The translations under genes and the position numbers were made by a program. A model generated the notes under the pieces. It was not told the origin of the DNA and did no database searches. It worked only from the letters and a program-made list of their open reading frames with translations. This document shows, in pieces, positions 1-8,064 of a DNA stretch of 53,910 bases. Source of the DNA: Myxococcales bacterium (GTDB taxonomy: Bacteria; Myxococcota_A; Polyangia; Fen-1088). The stretch is from positions 1 through 53,910 of the forward strand of contig PMLB01000209.1 in NCBI GenBank assembly GCA_003158735.1. Direction: 5' to 3'. Within the stretch, counting starts at the first letter, position 1. Each line of letters begins with the position of its first letter.

Positions 1-290
1 GAAGCGAGCGGGGAGGTGGTGGCGGGTGGGGGGCCGAAGGGCGAAGCGGACCCTTCGAGGGTCCCCATCAAATTCGCGTGGGGAGCCGGCGAGCTCTGCT
101 CGCCGCGTACCATCGCGGGGGGGTTGGCGAGGCCGAGCGAAGCGAGCGGGGAGGTGGTGGCGGGTGGGGGGCCGAAGGGCGAAGCGGACCCTTCGAGGGT
201 CCCCATCAAATTCGCGTGGGGAGCCGGCGAGCTCTGCTCGCCGCGTACCATCGCGGGGGGGTTTGGGGACCCTTCGAGGGTCCCCATCAA
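1..290. repeat. 138-bp tandem repeat with two hairpins per unit
   Basis: A unit starting at position 1 begins again at 139 (period 138 bp) and is essentially identical over about 124 bp; a third partial copy (about 24 bp) lies at 267-290. Each unit contains two perfect 7-bp-stem hairpins: GGACCCT-TCG-AGGGTCC (48-64, 186-202, and 267-283 in the partial copy) and GGCGAGC-TCT-GCTCGCC. This resembles a REP/BIME-type intergenic palindromic element. The period is a multiple of three (46 codons), so the repeat adds no frame change or stop to the reading frame of the methyltransferase entering from the right on the minus strand. The array continues off the left edge, so its full copy number is unknown. 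Confidence 0.9.
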
Positions 291-794
291 AAAATACCTC
301 CGCGTCCATTCCGCCATGGCGATGCCGGCCGCCACGGTGACCGGAAATGAGTTGTTGATGCCATACATGGGGATGGCCACGATGTTGTCGACCTGGGCGA
401 GCAGTTCCTCGGACACGCCGCTGGTTTCGCTGCCAAACACCATCACGCACGCCTCGGGAAGCTCCGCCCGCCACAGGTCCACGCGCGCGTGTTCGCGCTC
501 GAAGGCGACGAGCGGCAGCTTGCGCTCGCGCGCCCACGCCACCAGTGCATGCTCGTCGGGAAGCTTGACCAGGTTTTCATAGCGCTGCATGCCCATGGCC
601 GCGCGCTCGTAATAGGGCTCGTCGCCAACCAGCAGGATTTCCTGGACCAGAAACGAGTGGGCCACCCGGATGATGGCGCCCACGTTGAAGGGATTGCGAA
701 AACGCAGGATGGCGATGCGCAGAGGACGGCGCAGAGTCTCCAAGCTGGCTCTCACCTCATCGAGCGGGAGTTCGAATCCAGGAACTTTGGCCAC
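1..794 (-). CDS. SpoU/TrmH-family RNA 2'-O-methyltransferase, runs off left edge
   Basis: The gene reads leftward from a GTG at 794 (VAKVPGFELPLDEV). It has the SPOUT methyltransferase motifs in order: NPFNVGAIIRVAHSF (motif 1), VFGSETSGVSEELL (motif 2) and IPMYGINNSFPVTVAAGIAM (motif 3), giving the knotted SAM-binding fold that 2'-O-methylates tRNA or rRNA ribose. The catalytic domain ends near position 300. Instead of a stop, the frame continues without interruption through the 138-bp repeats to position 1, giving a predicted low-complexity tail rich in Pro, Ser and Ala. The true stop lies outside the window, or the repeats have replaced the original C-terminus. The exact RNA target cannot be read from sequence. 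Start choice: an in-frame open stretch exists upstream, but this GTG precedes the first sensible coding. Confidence 0.85.
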   Translation of the reverse strand, partial: MAKVPGFELPLDEVRASLETLRRPLRIAILRFRNPFNVGAIIRVAHSFLVQEILLVGDEPYYERAAMGMQRYENLVKLPDEHALVAWARERKLPLVAFEREHARVDLWRAELPEACVMVFGSETSGVSEELLAQVDNIVAIPMYGINNSFPVTVAAGIAMAEWTRRYFLMGTLEGSPNPPAMVRGEQSSPAPHANLMGTLEGSASPFGPPPATTSPLASLGLANPPAMVRGEQSSPAPHANLMGTLEGSASPFGPPPATTSPLA

Positions 795-915
795 GGTGGC
801 GCAAGGGTAGCACCCCGCCGCATCCCATGCGTGCCGGAGAAGGCCAGGTGGAGCTGCCCTTGGTTTCGGATTTCAGATCATCTCGCGCGGATGCGTTTGC
901 TAGCCAGTGTGGCCA

Positions 916-3900
916 TCATCGTGCGTCCGGCCCGCCTCCCTTGTTCTGTGCTGGGGCGCACCTCTGTTTGTTCTTCACGCAGGTGAGACCTGCACAACAG
1001 TCCCCGTCCCGCATGCATTCTTCCTTGTCCTTCCGGCACACCTGGCAGAGGTGCAGCCAATTGCACACGAACCCCGTGCAGCAGTCCGAGCTTTGCTTGC
1101 AGGGCGCCTCTTGGCCACGACACTGGGTCTCGCAGATTCCACTTCCGCCTGCCGCTTGGATTTTGCAGGTCGAGTACATCTGGCACAAAGGGAAAGGGGT
1201 TCCGTCGACGTGGCACGCCTCGCCGGGCCGCGCGCGGCACAGGTCGTCGTAGAACACGCGTTCCAGCTTGCTGAGATCGACCGGCGCCCGGGTGTCGTTG
1301 GGTTGCGGCCGCTGATACCGAGCATTCCCCGACGGGGATGCCAGGTTCACCAAGGGAACCTCGCTTTCCCATAGTCCGATGGGCGTCCGCCCTTGCACGA
1401 CGGTCGTCGCGCTGCCCCGATCGAGCGGGCCTGCACCGGGCACGGTTCGCGTGCGGATCGCGGAGCCTTCAGCCCCCTTCACCAGGTCGAAGTGACCGCT
1501 CACGCCTTTCAAGTCGACCAGTGGCTTGCGCCAGGTGCGATTGACAGTGCCGACGGGCACGGTGAGGCTCGTGTTGATCGCGCCATCGAGGACGCGGAGA
1601 AGATCGAGGCCGGCGCCGTATTCGAAGATAGCCCCGTACTGATAGCGGCGCGGAAAACCGTAGACAAATGCGTCTTCCGACCTAGCCACCGGTGGTTTGA
1701 TATCCTCGGGCAGAGGCCGCGTGTCGGGAAACGCCGTTCTTTCCAGACCCACCGAAGCAAAGAGGGGCGCGCGAACATCCGCCAGGGAAACCGCGCCCTC
1801 GACCCGGGCCACAGCCGACCAGGACGCAAGATCGGAGTCGGCGCCCATGACCGCGGTGAGAACGGCCGAAGCGTGGGGCAAGGCGCTCGCCCCCACCCGG
1901 GCCACGGGATCTTTGCCCGACGCTGGACCATCCAGATTCAGGGGATAATCCAGGTCCACCTCGAAGCGGCCGCCCATGCCGTAGCTGACGGTCAAGTCGA
2001 ACTGAACGACCAGTGGCACAGGTCCCAGCGTGACAGGCACGGTGCCGATGTTTCGGGTCTCCTGGTGAAGGGTGTCGCGAAACTCGAGATCGGCATTCTT
2101 CCGGATCGCTTGCCTGAGCTTGGAAGAAGCCACGGCCAGCGCCTGGGCCTGGCGGCGCATGGTTCCGATCTCCCCATAGGGTGAGTAGGCGTAGATGAAC
2201 CGACTGATGATCAACTCGATGTGTTCGTTCGCATAGCACTTGGGGCCACCGGGAAAGCCCCAGCCTTCCTGGGCGTTCGCCCTGATCTCGTCGCACAAAG
2301 GAGCCTCATCCAGCCTTGCCACCTGGTGGTACTGAAAGAGAAGCTGCTGGGCATCGCGAAACGCCTTCTTGGTGTCGCCGGCCTGGCTTTGATAATTGGC
2401 CAGGGCGCGCCGGCATTCCTGGCCGGCGGCGTACAGGGGACTCTTGGGATCCTCGCTGTTGATGCGGGGCAGGGATTCGGGGCTGGCCACGTTCGTGCCC
2501 AGGACTTTCAGCTCGCTGGCGTCGGTGCGCAGGCCGCATCGGCTGGCTGAGATATCGGCAACCGCACGGACGATGTCGGCCTGGTAGTTCAGGCCCAGGA
2601 AATCCTTCATCGCCACGCTGGCTGCCAGCTTCGACTGCGCGTGCAGCCTCGGGCTGACGTCGCCGAACGGGAGCGGCTCGCTCTTGGCCTCGAAACTGAC
2701 GTCCGGGTCGATGGTGATGCGGATCTGGTCGTTGGCCGAGATCCGGGCGGAGCGGTTCAGGCCTGGCAGGGCGATGGTCGCCAGGCCGTGGGGATTCTGG
2801 GCGCTCATCGTGCACCAGCTGTGTCGGGTTCCCTTGCCCACCGGAGGGTCCTGGTAATCGGTGGACCAGGTCGTGACTGGAAGGCCCTGGGGAAAGAGAT
2901 CCAGCATTCGCAACGCTGTTGGCGTCAGGTTCGATCCTGGCTCCAGCAGCGCCGTGACTTGGCCCTTGGGGTCGCAGAGATCGATCTGATCGCCGGTTCC
3001 TCCGGTCGGCGGATTGGCGGCCGCGCCCGTGAAACTTCCGTTCTTGGCGAGCGCGATCTGTTGCCTGAATTCGGCCTGCGCCGCCTTCATCTCTTCTGTT
3101 GAATTCCACAGCGAGAATCCGGCTGTCTGCTCCGACACGCAGGCTGTCGCTGGGCCGCTCGTGGGCGCGGGCACGCGCGCCTGCATCGGAAGCGCATACT
3201 CGCAGACGAACCCGAGCCGCGTCTTGCAATCGGGCTCCAGCAGCCGACCATCCACGTTGTCGAGCGCGCGACAGCGGCGTTCCGATTCGACCCAGGCGGG
3301 ATTGAGCAGCAGGTGGCTAAGCAACGCTTTCTCTTCCGGAGTGTCGATGCGTGCCAGCCGCAGGCCCTTGGCGCGACAGAACCGCTCGGCCTCGGCGTGA
3401 CTGGTCCGAGCCGGGGCAGCGGCGCAGATCCAGTACGCCGACTGTTCGTTCAGGACCAGCTGACATCCTGGGCCTGGCGTGCAGGCAGGGGCGGTTCCGC
3501 AGCGGCCGTTGCGGTCGCCCGTGATCACGCCCAGGCAATCCAGAAACCCGTCCCCGTTGGCATCGCTGTCCGGCACCCCGCACCCGCAAAAGCCGGGCCG
3601 TTCCTTCTGTGCGTCGTACGGGCAGGCATCCCGGTAGTCGTTGATTCCGTCGTGATCTGTGTCGCTGGACACCGGCGTGTTCGAGCCCTTCCACCGGTAG
3701 GAATCCAAAGGAAATGGCGCGGCCGTGATCGCAGTGCCTGGCCGGATCTCGATGTCATGGGCGTAGACTTGCCCCTGAACCACAGCGCCGCCCGCGCCCA
3801 GGATCAGGCGAGCCCTGGGCGCCATCAGGGTTCCCGTGAAGGCCCGCTCCACAACGACAGGATCGCTTCCCAGTGCGACCAGCAGCAGGTTGGGCCCTGA

Positions 3901-4596
3901 GTCCTTTGCACTGATGACGTCGCCCTTCAGGTTGACCTTGCCCGCGCTGTAGATCACCGCGGGCGAGAACGCGTAGCCGTGCTGAACAAGCTGGCCCTTC
4001 GCTTCAATCTCCAGCGACTGGACAAAGAACTCCCCTCTGCTCAGGTCCAGCTTCGCCCCTGCCTTGACCAGCACATGCCTGTACGAGCCCTCAGCAAGGT
4101 TGCGCACAGCACCGGATGCCACGATGACGTCGCCCGAATTCGTTGCGGGGAATTGCACGCTCCAACGGCGTTCGGCAAGCGGTTGCAGCAGGGCAAGCTC
4201 GCTGACGGCGCCTGATACGCGCACGCTAGAAGGCCTGGTGAGCTTCCCTGCCGTGGTCACCTCGCCCGCAACCTGGGACTGGTTGTGCAGGACCACGGAA
4301 CCCACGCTCACAATCGATGCGGTCTGGCTGTTGGCGCCGACTTGGGTTTGCCCTCGGCCTGCATTGGCGATGGTCGCGGGCGAGCGTTTGCCCGGCTTGA
4401 TGGTCACGCCCGAACCCAAACGCAGGCCACCGTCGGCCGCCAGCGCGACATCCTTCAGAACCAGTCCGCGCGGAAATCGCACAACGATAGTAGTCTCGTG
4501 CGCGGCTGGCTTGGCCGGTTTGGACTCGGCCCCGGCGGACTGCTGCAGGGCGAAGATGCCGGTCACAAGAACTGCAAAAGCACATGGCTTGGTCAT
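916..4596 (-). CDS. Giant secreted multidomain protein: beta-helix-like, calcium-binding, lectin-like and Cys-rich domains
   Basis: 1226 residues with a Sec signal peptide (cleavage after ...QQSAGA, about residue 23). Residues about 35-300 are repetitive and beta-rich, with a GTLMAPRARLILGAGG-type element as seen in surface proteins with right-handed beta-helices. A thrombospondin-3/dockerin-like calcium segment follows (DTDHDGINDYRDACPYD and DSDANGDGFLDC). Next is a short C-type-lectin-like domain (YWICAAAPARTSHAEAERFC ... LGFVCEY), a long domain of unknown kind, a beta-rich region near residues 870-1000, and a C-terminal stretch with about 20 cysteines in CC pairs resembling knottin or Dickkopf-type folds. 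Its ATG overlaps the stop of the upstream lipoprotein (ATGA) and has a GGAGAA ribosome site, so the two are translationally coupled. The likely location is the cell surface or outside the cell. Function is unknown; ligand binding is inference. Confidence 0.85.
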   Translation of the reverse strand: MTKPCAFAVLVTGIFALQQSAGAESKPAKPAAHETTIVVRFPRGLVLKDVALAADGGLRLGSGVTIKPGKRSPATIANAGRGQTQVGANSQTASIVSVGSVVLHNQSQVAGEVTTAGKLTRPSSVRVSGAVSELALLQPLAERRWSVQFPATNSGDVIVASGAVRNLAEGSYRHVLVKAGAKLDLSRGEFFVQSLEIEAKGQLVQHGYAFSPAVIYSAGKVNLKGDVISAKDSGPNLLLVALGSDPVVVERAFTGTLMAPRARLILGAGGAVVQGQVYAHDIEIRPGTAITAAPFPLDSYRWKGSNTPVSSDTDHDGINDYRDACPYDAQKERPGFCGCGVPDSDANGDGFLDCLGVITGDRNGRCGTAPACTPGPGCQLVLNEQSAYWICAAAPARTSHAEAERFCRAKGLRLARIDTPEEKALLSHLLLNPAWVESERRCRALDNVDGRLLEPDCKTRLGFVCEYALPMQARVPAPTSGPATACVSEQTAGFSLWNSTEEMKAAQAEFRQQIALAKNGSFTGAAANPPTGGTGDQIDLCDPKGQVTALLEPGSNLTPTALRMLDLFPQGLPVTTWSTDYQDPPVGKGTRHSWCTMSAQNPHGLATIALPGLNRSARISANDQIRITIDPDVSFEAKSEPLPFGDVSPRLHAQSKLAASVAMKDFLGLNYQADIVRAVADISASRCGLRTDASELKVLGTNVASPESLPRINSEDPKSPLYAAGQECRRALANYQSQAGDTKKAFRDAQQLLFQYHQVARLDEAPLCDEIRANAQEGWGFPGGPKCYANEHIELIISRFIYAYSPYGEIGTMRRQAQALAVASSKLRQAIRKNADLEFRDTLHQETRNIGTVPVTLGPVPLVVQFDLTVSYGMGGRFEVDLDYPLNLDGPASGKDPVARVGASALPHASAVLTAVMGADSDLASWSAVARVEGAVSLADVRAPLFASVGLERTAFPDTRPLPEDIKPPVARSEDAFVYGFPRRYQYGAIFEYGAGLDLLRVLDGAINTSLTVPVGTVNRTWRKPLVDLKGVSGHFDLVKGAEGSAIRTRTVPGAGPLDRGSATTVVQGRTPIGLWESEVPLVNLASPSGNARYQRPQPNDTRAPVDLSKLERVFYDDLCRARPGEACHVDGTPFPLCQMYSTCKIQAAGGSGICETQCRGQEAPCKQSSDCCTGFVCNWLHLCQVCRKDKEECMRDGDCCAGLTCVKNKQRCAPAQNKGGGPDAR

Positions 4597-6119
4597 GGAT
4601 TTCTCCAGTTTGAATTCGTAATGGCCGCTGCGGCCAGCTTGGCCGCGCCCTTGACCGACTCGTCCTGGTCGTCCGTGAACCTCGGCAACAGAGACAACGC
4701 TTGCGCGCAGCCGGCGTTCTCGATCGCACGCAACGCCACGATCTTCTGCATGGAGTCCGTGGCCCCCTCCAGGCGCCCAACCAGGAAATTGCCCAGCTCG
4801 GCCGCTTTTCCCGGATTGCCCTGTTGCCCGAAGAGTCGGGCGTACGCGCCCAGGGTGTAAAGCGCCGTGGGGTCGTAGGCTTGCTCCTCAAGCCGGGCCT
4901 TCATGGCGGCAACCGCTCTGTCTCCTGGATTCTGAAAACGCGCCAGGGCGTGCAAGACACTGGCCTTGATGTAAGGAGACGGGGTGCCCAGCAGGTCGAT
5001 CAAGGCCGATTCGCAAGCCGGGCAGGATGCGGCGCCCAACCCGTCGACGAGCACCGATGACAAGTCCGACCTGGCCGCGACCATGCGCACCGCCTGGGCC
5101 GGCGCACCCGCTTCGGTTCGCAGCGAGGCGGCCAGGGCATTGAACAGACCGACATCGCGTGCTTTCCCTTGGGCGCGCATGCGAGAGACGATCTCGCGAA
5201 AGCTCGCTCCCCCTGTTCTTGCCCGATCCAGCCCTTGAGCATGCGCATTGGCCCCTGCAGACTCGGACGCCGCCACCATGGTGAATCCCGCCAGGAACGA
5301 GGCCGGCGCTTCGGTAACCCGAGCATCCTCGATGGCGCGCAAGCGAAGCTCCAGCTCCGTCTGTGCACGAATCGGCATCTCCGCGTTCCCGATGGCCAGC
5401 TCATCTTGTAGAACCACCGATTCGAGGCGCATCCCGCGCGAAACCCGAATCCGTCCTTCAGAGCCGATCACCCTGGGAAGCATGCTCGGCCCATCCGAGT
5501 TTCCCAGGAGCGCCAGATAGCGAACCTTGGTCTTGCACACCGTCCCGGTGGCGTGGTCGAAGCTGTAGGCTGCCAGATATCGCCCCGTGGTGTCGTATTC
5601 CTCCTGAAGGTCATCCTTCGCACCACGCGCCACGGCCACCTGCAGGCCGGCGGCGAGCTGCCTGAATGTGTTCACCACAGAATTGGGCGCGCTCTTGCGA
5701 AAGCCAAACGCCACCATCTTGCCCGCAGCCAGGACCGCGGCCGCGTCACCATCCCGCAGGTCGCGCGACAGCCTGTCCGGCGCCTCGATTCCACCGGGGC
5801 TAAGGCCTCTGACCTTCGGCTCAACCAGGCGCAGATGCAAGGTCGTTCGGCCGTCTCGTTCTTCCACGACGGAGATGGTCAGATCGCTGTTCAGTTCATA
5901 GTGAATCGCTGTCCGGGACTCACCCAGGTCCACCAAGACGGTGGCATGCAAGTCGAAGCGGTACGCGGCGCCCTTGTCCCAGATCGGCCCCGCCGTATCC
6001 TTTGCCGTCACGCCGTTGTCCGTCCGAACACCGCCGGGGCGACAGGCAAGCAGCAAGCAGACCAGCGCAATTCTCAATGCGGCCGCTCGCCAGTGATGAA
6101 CGTGGACTCCCGAGCGCAC
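4593..6119 (-). CDS. Lipoprotein resembling the vitellogenin-type (LLTP) N-terminal and helical domains
   Basis: A lipobox (VCLLLAC) follows a short hydrophobic segment. I chose the GTG at 6119 because a GAGG ribosome site lies about 11 bases upstream; the frame stays open to 6257 and a TTG at 6077 is also possible. Residues about 40-330 are beta-rich and include a pattern typical of large lipid-transfer proteins: a hydrophobic strand, then SVVNTFRQLAAGLQVAV, then EEYDTTGRYLAAYSF. The C-terminal 200 residues are helical HEAT-like repeats (LIDLLGTPSPYIKASVLHAL, then ALRAIENAGCAQALSLLPRF). In vitellogenin, apoB and MTP this order (beta-barrel, then helical superhelix) precedes the lipid pocket. 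The family assignment is inference from pattern, not from a search. The stop overlaps the ATG of the giant secreted protein, implying joint production. 508 residues. Confidence 0.75.
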   Translation of the reverse strand: MRSGVHVHHWRAAALRIALVCLLLACRPGGVRTDNGVTAKDTAGPIWDKGAAYRFDLHATVLVDLGESRTAIHYELNSDLTISVVEERDGRTTLHLRLVEPKVRGLSPGGIEAPDRLSRDLRDGDAAAVLAAGKMVAFGFRKSAPNSVVNTFRQLAAGLQVAVARGAKDDLQEEYDTTGRYLAAYSFDHATGTVCKTKVRYLALLGNSDGPSMLPRVIGSEGRIRVSRGMRLESVVLQDELAIGNAEMPIRAQTELELRLRAIEDARVTEAPASFLAGFTMVAASESAGANAHAQGLDRARTGGASFREIVSRMRAQGKARDVGLFNALAASLRTEAGAPAQAVRMVAARSDLSSVLVDGLGAASCPACESALIDLLGTPSPYIKASVLHALARFQNPGDRAVAAMKARLEEQAYDPTALYTLGAYARLFGQQGNPGKAAELGNFLVGRLEGATDSMQKIVALRAIENAGCAQALSLLPRFTDDQDESVKGAAKLAAAAITNSNWRNP

Positions 6120-6473
6120 AGGGCAATCTACCTCATGCGCCCGGCTGTGTGAGTCGAATACCGTGCCCGATTCTTCGACGGTGAGGCTACAATCGGTGCC
6201 TTGCCGTATGACCGACGTTGGGTCGGCTACGAATCGCTGCTGCCTTCGAAGACACACTCAACGACTTGTGCGAGCGCCCGGGACTGCCAGGCCTTTCCAT
6301 CGAGTCGCACACACACAATCGGAAGGAGCGATGGTGGTCGTGGACGTAGACGTGGTCGTTTTCATGTGAACAGGTCAAGACATCGGTGACACATGACCAT
6401 GGCCGGAGTGATCACCGTCGGCCACGGCCACGGCCACGACCTCCGGCGACTTTCCAGCGTCACAGTTGGCGCG
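6120..6473. other. Intergenic stretch, no gene supported
   Basis: About 350 bp between two minus-strand genes. It may hold the promoter and an N-terminal extension of the lipoprotein gene, whose frame remains open to 6257. A short hexamer repeat (CGGCCA, about three copies near 6420-6438) and a CGTGGACGTAGACGTGG run near 6335-6355 are visible. No reading frame has convincing codon use and no clear promoter or terminator was recognised. Confidence 0.5.
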
Positions 6474-6998
6474 CTACTGCGGAAGCGGAACGTTGATGGT
6501 CGGGCTGGCTGTGCGTGCGCGCATTCTGCCGGGCCCCCAGACGAAGGCGGCCGCGATGGCCAGAGCCATGGCGGCCAGAATGATGACCCAGAACCACTTC
6601 GATCGCGTAACCGGCTCAGCCGGTTGCCGCTTCTGCACCAGCAGGCCCAGCGTCGCCTTGGCCAGAATCTCGGCTTGCATCTTGATGGCCATGGCGTCAT
6701 CGGGGAAGCGATCCAGGCGATCACGGTAGCAACGCCCGGCCGCAGGCAGCAGGTTGGCCTGCAAACAGTACTTGGCGAACGCTTCGTGGCGATTCAGGTC
6801 CTGCCAATTGGCTTCCGCCTGCTGCCACAATTCCTGGCCGGCTGGGGTCAGCTGCCCGCGCGGGTCAGCCATGCTGGGCCGCCACAGCGCAAACTGCAGG
6901 CCGCAACGCGGGCAAGCCGGAGTGCCACCGGCTCGCTTGTGCCCGCACTTGGGACAGGCGGCACGGTCGCTGCTCGTGCTGGTCTGGCTGTCACTCAT
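6474..6998 (-). CDS. Zinc-ribbon protein with one C-terminal membrane segment
   Basis: 174 residues from ATG 6998; the frame is open further upstream but overlaps the protease gene. The N-terminus carries two CxxC knuckles (CPKCGHKRAGGTPACPRCG), a rubredoxin-like zinc ribbon. A helical middle follows (EANWQDLNRHEAFAKYCLQA), resembling a TPR-like hairpin. A single transmembrane segment lies at about residues 130-152 (WFWVIILAAMALAIAAAF), with a short tail. The predicted topology is a cytoplasmic ribbon anchored to the inner membrane. The start ATG overlaps the TGA of the site-2 protease gene, so it is translated together with that protease and may be its adaptor or substrate; this role is inference. 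The family is common in myxobacteria as a hypothetical protein. Confidence 0.85.
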   Translation of the reverse strand: MSDSQTSTSSDRAACPKCGHKRAGGTPACPRCGLQFALWRPSMADPRGQLTPAGQELWQQAEANWQDLNRHEAFAKYCLQANLLPAAGRCYRDRLDRFPDDAMAIKMQAEILAKATLGLLVQKRQPAEPVTRSKWFWVIILAAMALAIAAAFVWGPGRMRARTASPTINVPLPQ

Positions 6999-7969
6999 GG
7001 CCCGTCTGGTTGGATCACCTGGTTGGACCCGTCCCGCGGAGCGCCCAGGCTGGGACGCATCGGTACGGGCATGAATATTATGGCGAAGGTCACGAAGACC
7101 AGCCAGAAAAGCCCAGCTCGGCTGGCAGGCAAGGGCCGATCGTCGACCGGGGGATGGTCGATGCCGCCTGACAGGCGCCGCAACACCGCCAGCAGGATGA
7201 ACCAGATCAGCCAGGGCTCCCCGGCCGCAACCGCAATGTTGACAGCGGAGATCGGCAGGCCCCCTCCCAGCCGCGCCAGCTCGGCCACAGAGTCCAAGTA
7301 GACCACTCCCGCGACCGCGAGCGCGAAAACCGGCAGCAGATTCTGCAAGATACGCGAAGCCCGGCCGTAACGATTGCCGAAGAAGGCGATGGCCACATGG
7401 CCACCGTCGAGCTGGCCCACCGGCAGAAGGTTGAGCATGGTGACCAGCAGCCCGGCCCACCCGGCCATGGCTGTCGGGTGCAACATCACGTCGTTTCCTC
7501 CGCCCGGCAGCCAGACACCGTGGATCACGCGCTTGAGAACCGCATACAGGATGGAATTGCCCTCTTGCACGCCCACCCCGACCAGGGGCTGCACCGGCGA
7601 GATGATGAGGCCATAGATTAGCACCGGGATGGCCACGGCCAGACCGGCCAGCGGCCCGGCCGCGCCGATGTCGATGAGCTTGCGCCGGTCAGAAGTCCTT
7701 GACTGCAAGATCACCGCGCCCATGGTCCCGAACATCCCGATGCCCGGCGGCAACGGTACGAAGAAGGGCAGCGACGCCGGCACGTGATGCCAGCGCGCCG
7801 CCAGGTAGTGACCCATCTCGTGACAAAGCAGGATCGCCATCAGCGGCACCGAGAAGGCAAGCCCATCCTGCAGCGGGAACATGCTGGCAAAGCCGTGGCG
7901 TTCCAGCGCGCCCTGCATGGTGGTGGTCAGCAGGGTCGCCAAGAAGAGCGCAATGTTCAGAAATGGCAT
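6995..7969 (-). CDS. Site-2 protease family intramembrane metalloprotease (M50)
   Basis: 324 residues, polytopic. The zinc-binding HEMGH motif is at residues 50-54 in a hydrophobic helix, and the third ligand is in the NLLPVGQLDGGH motif (residues 180-191). A Pro/Gly-rich loop (PFFVPLPPGIGMFGTMGAVI) separates them, as in membrane-embedded M50 proteases that cleave transmembrane anti-sigma factors or other signal anchors. No PDZ domain is present. It lies about 95 bp downstream of dnaJ on the same strand and its stop overlaps the zinc-ribbon gene start. Co-transcription with the heat-shock genes is possible but not shown. The substrate cannot be inferred from the sequence. Confidence 0.92.
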   Translation of the reverse strand: MPFLNIALFLATLLTTTMQGALERHGFASMFPLQDGLAFSVPLMAILLCHEMGHYLAARWHHVPASLPFFVPLPPGIGMFGTMGAVILQSRTSDRRKLIDIGAAGPLAGLAVAIPVLIYGLIISPVQPLVGVGVQEGNSILYAVLKRVIHGVWLPGGGNDVMLHPTAMAGWAGLLVTMLNLLPVGQLDGGHVAIAFFGNRYGRASRILQNLLPVFALAVAGVVYLDSVAELARLGGGLPISAVNIAVAAGEPWLIWFILLAVLRRLSGGIDHPPVDDRPLPASRAGLFWLVFVTFAIIFMPVPMRPSLGAPRDGSNQVIQPDGP

Positions 7970-8064
7970 CGGGTTTCGACGGGGTGGTAGAGCGAGCAGC
8001 CAGCGCAGCTAGGCGCACGCCGTGCTGTTAGCCTATTCCAGCGAAGGGCTCGCTGCCATCGCTG

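Noticed and set aside
755-785. A tRNA T-arm-like GGGAGTTCGAATCC
   Set aside because: It lies within the methyltransferase coding frame, and no acceptor, anticodon or D-arm pairing is present around it.
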